From the NCBI GenBank assembly GCA_002371375.1, contig DFIB01000133.1:1-6668 (forward strand): a DNA stretch of 6,668 nucleotides, read 5' to 3'. The notes beneath the pieces were generated by a model. That model saw only the letters and a program-made list of their open reading frames with translations, ran no database searches and was not told where the DNA came from. The position numbers were made by a program, and so were the translations under genes. Positions 1 to 6,548 of the stretch are shown piece by piece (positions within the stretch are counted from its first letter, which is position 1; each line of letters opens with the position of its first letter). Source of the DNA: Mageeibacillus sp. UBA3708. Lineage in GTDB: Bacteria > Bacillota > Clostridia > Saccharofermentanales > Saccharofermentanaceae.

Positions 1-266
1 TCCATAACGGGCATACCTGCCTCGGGTCCGATATCACCGAGTCCGAGCACAGCCGTTCCGTCTGTTACTACGGCAACAAGGTTATGACGTCTTGTATATT
101 TATATGAGAGATCCACATCTTTCTGTATCTCGAGGCAAGGTTCTGCAACACCGGGAGTATATGCTATTGCAAGCTCCTCCTTTGTTCCAACAGGTGCTCT
201 TGAGATTACTTCGATCTTACCCTGCCACTCAGTATGCTTCTGAATAGCCTTTGATTCATTAGCCAT
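1..266 (-). CDS. NAD(P)-dependent malic enzyme, N-terminal part (cut by window edge)
   Basis: The visible 88 codons are the N-terminus of a bacterial malic enzyme, which oxidatively decarboxylates L-malate to pyruvate and CO2 with reduction of NAD(P) in the cytosol. The family signature is clear. [10 protein letters not shown] lies at residues 35-44, where Tyr36 matches the conserved catalytic tyrosine. [20 protein letters not shown] spans about 56-75, followed by [13 protein letters not shown] to residue 88. The catalytic lysine, the metal ligands and the NAD(P) Rossmann domain would lie beyond the window, so cofactor preference cannot be read. The ATG at 264-266 is supported by GGAGG (complement of 274-278) seven bases upstream and by the short N-terminus normal for this family. 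The gene lies 70 bases downstream of a same-strand membrane protein gene. That gap shows only a weak -10-like TACAAT (complement of 298-303), so co-transcription or a separate promoter are both possible. Family assignment is firm; the isoform is not. Confidence 0.93.
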   Translation of the reverse strand, partial: MANESKAIQKHTEWQGKIEVISRAPVGTKEELAIAYTPGVAEPCLEIQKDVDLSYKYTRRHNLVAVVTDGTAVLGLGDIGPEAGMPVM

Positions 267-336
267 ATGAATACCTCCAATTTCTATTTGCTAATATATT
301 GTATAGGTTTCGCCTCGAAAATGCTATTAAAAAAGG

Positions 337-1107
337 TTAACTTTTATTAGTTTTATTGATTATTCGGATACTCTGGGTGTATGTGTATGCATATGCGCAG
401 ATCCTTGCGAAACACATGTAATACCAGACGTCAAGGAAGCTGTGAATGATTGCATACGCAGTTCCGGACAGATATGACACGAGTGATACAAGAAATCCCA
501 GCAGCATGTAGATCACATATGTGCCTGTAATATCACGGAGTATCAGGATGTAAAACCCTCTCGTTCTTCTGGCACTGTCACCAATCGAAGCAAAGAATCC
601 CTTGTCTCCCGACAGGTAGCAAACCGGTATCGTACACATTATCGGGATCGCCAGAAGGAAAAGTATCAAGAGGTATACCGCAAGCAGAGCAAAAGGAATG
701 AATATCACCGAGAACACAAGGCACAGTATGATAAACCTGCCCAAGAATACGGATAAAGGTATATTCTCCCGCCCGTTCTTGCTTCTGAGATCACGAAGCA
801 CAAGACCGGAATAGAACAGAGACGTCATGATGCATATGTACAGGACAAGAACCGTAAGGAAAAGAAACATCCAATTCTCATAAGTCAAAGGAATAACGGC
901 AAGTTCATCCGTCATCTGTTCGGCAGTCATTATGTTGCGGAACCAGACATAGAACTGCGAGAAGTCAGAATACTCGGGAGGCAGAAAGTTCAAGGCTGCC
1001 TTGATACAAAGCATAAAAATAAGTATTATCTTAGATACGATGCCTTTGCCGAGTTTATCAATATTAAAGTAATTCCCGGCCCACATCTTGAGATTTACAA
1101 AAAACAC
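337..1107 (-). CDS. Polytopic membrane protein of unknown function
   Basis: This 256-residue protein is strongly hydrophobic. I see about five or six membrane segments, near residues 24-42, 77-102, 122-143, 143-162, 195-215 and possibly 217-238. A hydrophilic stretch (about 43-75) follows the first segment, and a basic loop RDLRSKNGR lies at 105-113. Between segments is a Ser/Arg-rich motif, SIGDSARRTRG at 174-184. It recalls the short helix before a membrane segment in DUF975-like and similar clostridial membrane families, but I do not recognise the family. There is no signal peptide and no catalytic motif. The start is a GTG at 1105-1107, chosen because AAGGAG (complement of 1114-1119) sits six bases upstream; the ATG at codon 8 has no comparable site. 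The gene is divergent from glutamine synthetase and lies upstream of malic enzyme on the same strand. That context gives no firm functional clue. Confidence 0.82.
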   Translation of the reverse strand: MFFVNLKMWAGNYFNIDKLGKGIVSKIILIFMLCIKAALNFLPPEYSDFSQFYVWFRNIMTAEQMTDELAVIPLTYENWMFLFLTVLVLYICIMTSLFYSGLVLRDLRSKNGRENIPLSVFLGRFIILCLVFSVIFIPFALLAVYLLILFLLAIPIMCTIPVCYLSGDKGFFASIGDSARRTRGFYILILRDITGTYVIYMLLGFLVSLVSYLSGTAYAIIHSFLDVWYYMCFARICAYAYTYTQSIRIINKTNKS

Positions 1108-1113
1108 TTATGA

Positions 1114-1119
1114 CTCCTT
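1114..1119 (-). promoter_or_regulatory. Ribosome binding site fixing a GTG start
   Basis: On the minus strand this reads AAGGAG, six bases before the GTG at 1105-1107. Its strength and spacing support the GTG start over the in-frame ATG seven codons further in. Confidence 0.75.
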
Positions 1120-1165
1120 TTGTAATAATTACTCTAAAATTTCGCATATAATAAATAAAAAATCA

Positions 1166-1194
1166 AGAATAATGACCAAATCCCGTAATAACAA
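1166..1194 (-). promoter_or_regulatory. Candidate promoter for the membrane protein gene
   Basis: On the minus strand a -35-like TTGTTA (complement of 1189-1194) and a -10-like TATTCT (complement of 1166-1171) are separated by exactly 17 bases. Each matches the sigma-A consensus at four of six positions. This would give a leader of about 50 bases before the GTG. The region is so AT-rich that chance matches are expected, so this is only a candidate. Confidence 0.3.
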
Positions 1195-1204
1195 CATATG
1201 ATAT

Positions 1205-1210
1205 TATAAT
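1205..1210 (+). promoter_or_regulatory. Candidate -10 element for the glutamine synthetase operon
   Basis: A perfect TATAAT lies here, about 31 bases before the glutamine synthetase ATG, predicting a leader of roughly 25 bases with the AGGCGG ribosome binding site (1228-1233) inside it. The expected -35 position (about 1182-1187, CCCGTA) is a poor match, so an activator or another start could be involved. A second perfect TATAAT at 1147-1152 also lacks a good -35. No GlnR-type operator was recognised by eye. Confidence 0.35.
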
Positions 1211-1241
1211 TAAGAATATTAAGATTCAGGCGGTATATTTT

Positions 1242-3152
1242 ATGAATGGTTTTACTGTAAATCCAGATCTTCTCTGCGTCATCCCACCGGAGCTTCATAA
1301 GGTTGAAGATATAACAAGGATCCTCGATGAACATCCCGAGATCAAATTTGTATCTCTCGTTGCCGTTGACTTGGCAGGCAATGACACCGATGAGAAGATA
1401 CCGATCGCTGATTTTCACGACAATCTGACGAATTATCTCAATGGTGAAGCTGTTCAGACAGACGGATCTTCTGTTGTTCTTCCGGGTATCGCCACACTTA
1501 ACGACGGCAAGGTCGATCTTATTCCCGACCCGGATGTCGTCTGGTACATAGATTATAACTACTCGCATATAGATACGAAGACAGGCCTTCCGATAGGAAC
1601 ACTCCGTATTCCCTCTTTCCTTGAGCACAACGGAAAGCCGGTCTGTTCAAGGTCGGTTCTGAAGAAGTCGGCCGGATTCTTTGAGAAGACGCTCACAGAG
1701 CATCTCAAGGCTAATCCCTCGCTTTGCGAAGAGATAGGCTTCACGGTTGATGAACTTGATCATATCAATCTCATCATGGCGACGGAGCTTGAATTCTGGG
1801 TTAATTCACCGGATGAGAAGATCAGTACGGAACAGCTTACGATATCCCAGGAGCTCCAGGAGCAGTACTGGAAGAGGACAAAGGGCGTTGTCAGAACAGC
1901 ACTTGAACAGGTCATACTTCTTCTCGATCTCTACGGGTTCAATCCTGAGATGGGACACAAGGAAGTCGGAGGCGTTAAGGCCGCTATATCGTCTTCCGGT
2001 GATTACCATTTCATCATGGAGCAGCTTGAAGTTGACTGGAAGTATTCGGACGCTCTCCAGGGTGCTGACTATGAGCTTTGTGCCAGGATATTCATCAAGG
2101 AGGTCTTCAGACTTCACGGTCTTGACGTAAGCTTTGATGCTAAGCCGCTGGACGGGGTTGCAGGATCAGGCGAGCACACGCACGTTAATGCCGTTGCATT
2201 CCTCAAAAGCGGCAAGCGAGTTAATCTCTTTGCTCCCGCCGACATGAAGAAGGATTATCTCAGCCGTCTGGGATGGGGTTCACTGTTCGGTATCATGAAG
2301 CATTACGATCTCATCAATCCTTTTGTGTCGTCTTCTACCGATGCATTCAACAGACTTCAGCCGGGCTTTGAGGCACCTACTCATTGCGTTGCCTCAATAG
2401 GAATGGATGTTCTCACACCTTCACGTAACCGTTCGGTACTTCTCGGCGTTGTAAGGTCAGAAGACAAGAAAGCCGTCACCAGATTTGAGCTGCGTGCTCC
2501 CAACCCTCACACCAACACATATCTTTGCCTGGCCGCCATCTATCAGTGCATGCTTGACGGTATCGAGTATATGATTAGATCAGGCAAAGATACAAAAGCA
2601 CTTGAAGCTGAATTCACCAAGCCTTACGGGACACCGGGAGATTATCTTGATACTGACAGACTATACAGATGCGAGGAAGACATCTTCGAGTCTATGACAA
2701 GCGACGAACGCGACCGATTGTTCGGTAAGCCTGCTGCGACAGTATATGATTCAATGCTCGTTCTGTCTGAACACAAAGGTGTTACGGATATACTCTGTGC
2801 AGGTGATGTTTTTGACAGAGTTATCCTTGATTCATATGCAAGAGCCATGCTCGAGCGCTGGGAGATGGAACTCCGCGAGAGGATCATTCCCGAGAACAGG
2901 TCCAAGATAAGGAGTTATACGAAGAGACATGACGATTCATGCGGATATGATTCTGCCAGATGGGCTGAGATCATGGAACTCCGGGAGTATCTTGCAAAGA
3001 ATACTGATACATCTTCCTCGCTTTTTGACCGTATCAAAGAGGCGATCGCATCAGGTGATGCAGCCGGAGTCTCTGAACTTCAGATCGAGATGAACAACAA
3101 AATGAACATCTTAAGAGAGAAATACAGAGACTACTGCAATAATCAAATATAA
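1242..3152 (+). CDS. glnA: Glutamine synthetase, long clostridial form
   Basis: The enzyme makes glutamine from glutamate, ammonia and ATP in the cytosol. An N-terminal beta-grasp-like domain (about residues 33-110) includes VDLAGNDTDEKIP and TDGSS at 73-77, matching the DGSS element of type I enzymes. The catalytic domain follows in the expected order: ELEF at 182-185 (metal-binding glutamates), GHKEVGG at 238-244, GSGEHTH at 308-314 (active-site histidines), NRLQPGFEAPTH at 370-381, SRNRS at 394-398 and RFELRAPNPHTNTYL at 414-428. No key element seems lost. At 636 residues it is far longer than the usual type I enzyme (about 440-470) and shorter than Bacteroides-type GSIII (about 730). The excess includes a charged, mostly helical C-terminal region from about 470 to 636, which may be a regulatory or oligomer-forming extension. 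The ATG has a modest AGGCGG site eight bases upstream. The stop codon overlaps the start of the lipoprotein gene. Function is firm; the subtype is not settled. Confidence 0.95.
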   Translation: MNGFTVNPDLLCVIPPELHKVEDITRILDEHPEIKFVSLVAVDLAGNDTDEKIPIADFHDNLTNYLNGEAVQTDGSSVVLPGIATLNDGKVDLIPDPDVVWYIDYNYSHIDTKTGLPIGTLRIPSFLEHNGKPVCSRSVLKKSAGFFEKTLTEHLKANPSLCEEIGFTVDELDHINLIMATELEFWVNSPDEKISTEQLTISQELQEQYWKRTKGVVRTALEQVILLLDLYGFNPEMGHKEVGGVKAAISSSGDYHFIMEQLEVDWKYSDALQGADYELCARIFIKEVFRLHGLDVSFDAKPLDGVAGSGEHTHVNAVAFLKSGKRVNLFAPADMKKDYLSRLGWGSLFGIMKHYDLINPFVSSSTDAFNRLQPGFEAPTHCVASIGMDVLTPSRNRSVLLGVVRSEDKKAVTRFELRAPNPHTNTYLCLAAIYQCMLDGIEYMIRSGKDTKALEAEFTKPYGTPGDYLDTDRLYRCEEDIFESMTSDERDRLFGKPAATVYDSMLVLSEHKGVTDILCAGDVFDRVILDSYARAMLERWEMELRERIIPENRSKIRSYTKRHDDSCGYDSARWAEIMELREYLAKNTDTSSSLFDRIKEAIASGDAAGVSELQIEMNNKMNILREKYRDYCNNQI

Positions 3153-4831
3153 TGCGTTCCGGTTCGATCAGTATATTCGCCACAACTCTTCTATTCCCGG
3201 TGATCCTTGTCGGCTGTTCTTCGAAGCCTGATATCACGGAGGATGAACTGACCGGTATCGCAGGTTCTTTCATAAGTGCGATGGCTAAGAATGATCAGAA
3301 CAAGATCCGTGAATATACTAAGAACTACGATTATGAGACAGATACTTCAACAATAAGTCAGAAGTCGGCTGATTCTTTGGAGGTACTGAGACATGCCATC
3401 TCCCTGGCTTCCGTAACAGATCACGAAGAGCCTGAATATGACAGCGAGAGCAGGTCAATTAAGATCGATATCACTTTCTCATATATCGATCTTTCAGATT
3501 TCAGCGATTCGCTTGACACGGAATTTCTTAAGAAGGAAGAATTGATCAGCGCTCTTGATAATTACACCAAACGCAAAGAAGTCGGACTCGATGTCAGATA
3601 CGTATATATCGAGGACAGCAGCTCCTATAAGATATCAGCTTCCTCTGCTCACAAGATTTTCGATCTTATTGCAAAAGAAATGAACTCACTTCCCGTCCCT
3701 GTCATGATCAGTGAACAGGACGGCGAGGACATGTTTGCAGCACGTCTTAACGAGATCGCTCAGGGAGAACTCGGAAGCTTTCCGGATCAATACTATAACG
3801 ACAACGCATTCCGTCCTTACGATAATATTGTGGTAAGAGGAACGGGATACAAGACAAAGAAAGCTGTAGGTGATTTCCTTGTTGCATACATGTCTTATGT
3901 GATGTCACATGAATACAAGATAACGGAGACTGAACCATATCACTATGAATTCAGGGGCAATGCTCCCTCTTCCGTTGAATTATCTCAGGCTCTGATGACT
4001 GACGAATTCCTGACGCAATACTTTATGAATTTTATCCGTTATACCCACCTCGGCTGGGATCTCAGCAGAATGTGGGATGATCAGTCTGCGCTTATCTACA
4101 GCACATTGACCAAAGCAATCCCCGGCTGCACTGCGGAAGACTACGGATTATCCGCCAACGTTCTGTACAGGCCTGAAGACTATGGTCAGGATGATATACC
4201 GCCATTGAGCATCAAAGGCAATTACATCATTGAACCGGCCTCCACCATATATAACATTGAACACGGATTAAGCTGGGAACGTGTATACAAACTTAACGAG
4301 GCCGCCATCAAGCAGCTTTACGATGATGGCGAGATGGGCGAGAGTATGTATAACTACATGATGGAGAATCTCAATCCGGAGAATTACGGGTTCACAACCG
4401 ATGACAGTCAATCGGCCACAGGTTATCCCAACCAGGCCGTAGGAACATATGAACAAGTTCCAGAATGGTGTGATGACGGCAGCATAGTTTACGGATATTC
4501 AAATCCCGATGACAACGGATACTGGATGTTCTACTCCAAATCACCTTCAGTGCTTGATACCGTTACATACTACATAGATAACTCCGGGATAAGACTTACA
4601 TGCCATTTCATGGATCAATATCCGGAGGGAACAAAATTCTATATAGACTGGTGGAAAGACGGTGAACAGGTCGTGGATGATGATATTGTCACGATCGGAC
4701 CGGGCGAGTCTTCCGAGATAGATACGGTCCTGCAGACATCCGGAATGCCCGGACCAGGTAAATACGAGATGCGCGTATGGGAGAATGCCGATAACAGGCA
4801 TGTGCTCGCATACGTGATCATTTACAGGTAA
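3152..4831 (+). CDS. Uncharacterised lipoprotein, translationally coupled to glutamine synthetase
   Basis: The 559-residue protein starts with a lipoprotein signal peptide: a hydrophobic stretch at about 6-20 and the lipobox LVGC with the lipidated Cys at 22, so it should be anchored on the outer face of the membrane. Residues about 31-165 (an ELTGIAGSFISAMAKND helix, then strands such as IKIDITFSYIDLS and VGLDVRYVYIEDSSSYKIS) resemble an NTF2-like fold, but this is a guess from pattern. Residues 180-410 are helical and acidic with no recognised motif. The C-terminal 90 residues (about 467-559) look like a beta-sandwich or Ig-like domain, with TKFYIDWWKDGE and GKYEMRVW strands. The middle and end are rich in Tyr, Asp and Trp, as in extracellular clostridial proteins. 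The ATG uses the last base of the upstream stop (TAATG) and has no clear ribosome binding site, so translation probably depends on termination of glutamine synthetase. I do not recognise the family. A substrate-binding or cell-surface sensing role is possible but unsupported. Confidence 0.85.
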   Translation: MRSGSISIFATTLLFPVILVGCSSKPDITEDELTGIAGSFISAMAKNDQNKIREYTKNYDYETDTSTISQKSADSLEVLRHAISLASVTDHEEPEYDSESRSIKIDITFSYIDLSDFSDSLDTEFLKKEELISALDNYTKRKEVGLDVRYVYIEDSSSYKISASSAHKIFDLIAKEMNSLPVPVMISEQDGEDMFAARLNEIAQGELGSFPDQYYNDNAFRPYDNIVVRGTGYKTKKAVGDFLVAYMSYVMSHEYKITETEPYHYEFRGNAPSSVELSQALMTDEFLTQYFMNFIRYTHLGWDLSRMWDDQSALIYSTLTKAIPGCTAEDYGLSANVLYRPEDYGQDDIPPLSIKGNYIIEPASTIYNIEHGLSWERVYKLNEAAIKQLYDDGEMGESMYNYMMENLNPENYGFTTDDSQSATGYPNQAVGTYEQVPEWCDDGSIVYGYSNPDDNGYWMFYSKSPSVLDTVTYYIDNSGIRLTCHFMDQYPEGTKFYIDWWKDGEQVVDDDIVTIGPGESSEIDTVLQTSGMPGPGKYEMRVWENADNRHVLAYVIIYR

Positions 4832-5997
4832 TTCATTACCTTTGCATTTGCGGAAGATGCAAGACTTGCTGCAATGCTTTCCGTGATTCCTCTTACTATT
4901 ACAGCATCTCCTGCCTTCTCGCAATCACATCCGTCAAAAACAGCAATATCGCTTATATTCCAGAAGATGAAGTCACATTCCACATCGGAATAAGGAATGG
5001 ATACTCTATTCGCAGGAACGCTCCAGGGACGAACAAACTCACTCGTCCTGCATGCTGCAAGTTCAATAATATCGCCGCATACAGCCGAAGCTGTAGGAAG
5101 GCTTCCTGCTCCCTGCCCGTAGAACAAAGTCTCGCCGACAAAGTCGCCTTCAACAGCGACACAGTTGAAAACATCATCGACGTTACCGATAAGCTTGCCG
5201 ACAGAAACAAAATGGGGCTTTACATAAGAAGCACACATGTCTCCGAACCTCTTGAAGCATGCTATCAGCTTGATCTTGCATCCGATTCCGGCGGCAAAAT
5301 TAATATCATCAAGAGTTACGCCCGTGATTCCGTCGGTGTCGATCTCTTCCGGTGACACATACATACCGTCCATCGCAATCGTGGACAAGATCGATAATTT
5401 ACGCTGAGCATCGATACCCTCAACATCTGCCGTGGGATCAGCTTCGGCATAACCATTGGCCTTAGCCTGCAAAAGCGCGTCAGAATAAGACAGATCCTTG
5501 TCCTTCATGGAAGATAGTATATAGTTGGTCGTTCCGTTAACAATACCGCATATCTTGACGATCTTATTCGCGGCAAGACATCTGTACAAAGGCCTGATTA
5601 TCGGTATTCCGCCGCCTACTGCCGCCTCAAAAAGATAAGAGCAGTTATTGTCTGCTGCGATCTTAAGGAGCTCGGGGCCCTTGGTGCTTACAAGCTCTTT
5701 GTTGCTCGTTACGACCGATATTCCCTTAGACAGAGCTCGCTTGGTGAATTCATATGCAATACGTGCGCCGCCGATAGTCTCAACACAGCAGTTGATCTCC
5801 GGATCTTCAAATACTTCTTCGGCATTGTGTGTGATTATTCCGGCGAAAGGGCTGTCAGGGAAATCCCTGATATCAAGGATCCTCTTAATAACTACATCTT
5901 CACCGCATCTTTTTTTGATGATCTCGCGATTTGTCGTCAGAACCTCTGCAGTTCCGCATCCGACAACACCAAATCCCAAAATAGCTATGTTATACAT
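4822..5997 (-). CDS. hom: Homoserine dehydrogenase, short form with degenerate ACT tail
   Basis: The enzyme reduces aspartate semialdehyde to homoserine with NAD(P)H, the branch point to threonine and methionine. The nucleotide-binding GFGVVGCG is at residues 8-15. TSNKE at 97-101 carries the conserved Lys100. EAAVGGGIPII is at 124-134 and GIVNGTTNYIL at 151-161. The signature GYAEADPTADVEGIDAQRK at 182-200 includes Asp196 and Lys200, which match the yeast catalytic pair Asp219/Lys223. FYGQGAGSLPTASAV is at 292-306. The usual C-terminal ACT domain of Bacillus-type enzymes (about 430 residues) is replaced by about 50 residues (341-391) with only fragments of an ACT-like pattern, so feedback control may be lost or altered. 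The protein has 16 cysteines. The ATG is preceded by GGAGG (complement of 6004-6008) six bases upstream, and the regulator gene ends 18 bases before it. The 3' end overlaps the convergent lipoprotein gene by 10 bases. Function is firm; the ACT comment is inference. Confidence 0.95.
   Translation of the reverse strand: MYNIAILGFGVVGCGTAEVLTTNREIIKKRCGEDVVIKRILDIRDFPDSPFAGIITHNAEEVFEDPEINCCVETIGGARIAYEFTKRALSKGISVVTSNKELVSTKGPELLKIAADNNCSYLFEAAVGGGIPIIRPLYRCLAANKIVKICGIVNGTTNYILSSMKDKDLSYSDALLQAKANGYAEADPTADVEGIDAQRKLSILSTIAMDGMYVSPEEIDTDGITGVTLDDINFAAGIGCKIKLIACFKRFGDMCASYVKPHFVSVGKLIGNVDDVFNCVAVEGDFVGETLFYGQGAGSLPTASAVCGDIIELAACRTSEFVRPWSVPANRVSIPYSDVECDFIFWNISDIAVFDGCDCEKAGDAVIVRGITESIAASLASSANAKVMNYL
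4826..4841. repeat. Short inverted repeat at the convergent gene ends
   Basis: AGGTAAT and ATTACCT form a perfect 7-bp inverted repeat around two bases (TC). It spans the stop codon of the lipoprotein gene and the last codons of hom. It is too short and has too little T-run on either strand to be a convincing terminator, though it is the only symmetrical element where the two transcripts meet. Confidence 0.3.
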
Positions 5998-6015
5998 CTA
6001 TTGCCTCCGTATAAT

Positions 6016-6459
6016 TTATTCTCTGCTAAGGATACTGCAATTACGAACTCCTGTTATCTTGCCGATATCAGAGATTATGTCCTCTACCGATCCGAGTATT
6101 GAACCGGTATCAAATGATATTGAGATATCTGCAAGACCGTTGATCGGAATATTCTGGTTGATAGTCAATATATTAGCTCTGTAAGCGGAGATAATATTGA
6201 TTATCTGTGACAGTATCCCCGGAAAATTCTCAACACTGAACAATATTGTCACCTTCCTGCCGTGATCGGCATAGAAAGGAAGAATGGTATCTTTGTATTT
6301 ATAGTAAGCTGAACGCGACAGTTCCAACTCCTTGCAGGCATTATTGATCGAAGGAGACTCACCTGTATTAAGTCTTCTCTTCACCTCCATTACCTTCAGA
6401 AAAACTTCGGGCAAAACGCTCTTCTCAACAAGAAAGTATTCACCTTTGGGTTCACTCAT
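6016..6459 (-). CDS. HTH plus ACT domain regulator, UPF0735/PheB (ThrR) family
   Basis: This 147-residue protein matches the UPF0735 family, whose Bacillus subtilis member ThrR/PheB is reported to repress threonine biosynthesis genes. A basic N-terminal region (VMEVKRRLNTG, 23-33) leads into a small helix-turn-helix, with SINNACKELELSRSAYYKYK at about 37-56. An ACT domain follows from about 70 to 145: strand KVTILFSVE, the ligand-loop motif NFPGILSQI at 78-86, strand ANILTINQN, and ADISISFD at 110-117. ACT domains usually bind an amino acid at a dimer interface. The gene lies 18 bases before hom on the same strand, so it most likely senses threonine or a related amino acid and controls hom; that is inference. 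The ATG at 6457-6459 is the only reasonable start, because an in-frame TGA lies six codons upstream. Its ribosome binding site is weak, with the nearest GAGG about 13 bases away. Family confident, ligand unknown. Confidence 0.9.
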   Translation of the reverse strand: MSEPKGEYFLVEKSVLPEVFLKVMEVKRRLNTGESPSINNACKELELSRSAYYKYKDTILPFYADHGRKVTILFSVENFPGILSQIINIISAYRANILTINQNIPINGLADISISFDTGSILGSVEDIISDIGKITGVRNCSILSRE

Positions 6460-6494
6460 CTTAATACTCAGACCTCACATATTGTTCGTGTGTG

Positions 6495-6510
6495 GCGTAC
6501 AATTGTACGC
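6495..6510. promoter_or_regulatory. Perfect 16-bp palindrome, candidate operator of the regulator-hom operon
   Basis: GCGTACAATTGTACGC is identical on both strands and lies 36 bases before the regulator start codon. Exact dyads of this length are typical of sites for dimeric HTH proteins. It covers the best -10 candidate for the operon, so a bound repressor would block RNA polymerase. The obvious candidate ligand is the HTH-ACT protein encoded just downstream (autoregulation), but no binding evidence is available here. No T-run follows on the minus strand, so it is not an intrinsic terminator. Confidence 0.55.
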
Positions 6511-6530
6511 GCGTTGCAATAATAACACAA
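6502..6530 (-). promoter_or_regulatory. Candidate promoter for the regulator-hom operon
   Basis: On the minus strand a -10-like TACAAT (complement of 6502-6507, five of six consensus bases) lies 17 bases downstream of a weak -35 TTGTGT (complement of 6525-6530). Transcription would start near 6495, giving a leader of about 36 bases. The -35 begins right after the stop codon of the upstream rdgB gene. Read-through from rdgB is also possible, because no terminator separates the genes. Confidence 0.4.
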
Positions 6531-6548
6531 TCACAACAACCTTGCAAC
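6513..6548. repeat. GTTGCAA / TTGCAAC inverted half-sites flanking the -35 region
   Basis: GTTGCAA at 6513-6519 and TTGCAAC at 6542-6548 are exact reverse complements, with centres 28 bases apart. They flank the candidate -35 of the regulator-hom promoter. The second copy lies inside the last codons of rdgB, so coding constraint could explain it. They may be accessory half-sites or chance. Confidence 0.25.

Noticed and set aside
310..345. Terminator after the membrane protein gene
   Set aside because: Six T bases follow the stop on the minus strand, but no stable GC-rich stem precedes them; only a 4-bp AACT/AGTT pair is visible.
1134..1628. 164-codon open frame on the minus strand
   Set aside because: It is antisense to the conserved N-terminus of glutamine synthetase and runs into the AT-rich promoter region; it has no motif and no ribosome binding site.
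1747..2130. 127-codon open frame on the plus strand
   Set aside because: It is a frame-shifted reading of the glutamine synthetase catalytic domain, rich in Ser and Arg, and is a shadow of the real frame.
3140..3160. Frameshift splitting one glutamine synthetase-lipoprotein fusion
   Set aside because: The second frame opens exactly with a complete lipoprotein signal peptide and LVGC lipobox, which needs its own N-terminus, so TAATG is a true gene junction.
4547..4924. 125-codon open frame on the minus strand at the lipoprotein 3' end
   Set aside because: It is antisense to the lipoprotein C-terminal domain and overlaps the end of hom in another frame; no supporting start signal.
5648..6184. 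178-codon open frame on the plus strand
   Set aside because: It lies antisense to hom and the ACT regulator, whose conserved motifs are unambiguous on the minus strand, and its translation is low-complexity Ser/Ile/Leu with no motif.
6490..6515. The 16-bp palindrome as a rho-independent terminator of rdgB
   Set aside because: On the minus strand it is followed by GCCACACAC and not by a run of T, and as a hairpin it has no loop without giving up central pairs.
6460..6530. T-box or amino-acid riboswitch before the regulator-hom operon
   Set aside because: The gap is only 71 bases, lacks the T-box core sequence and an antiterminator, and is better explained by a protein operator.
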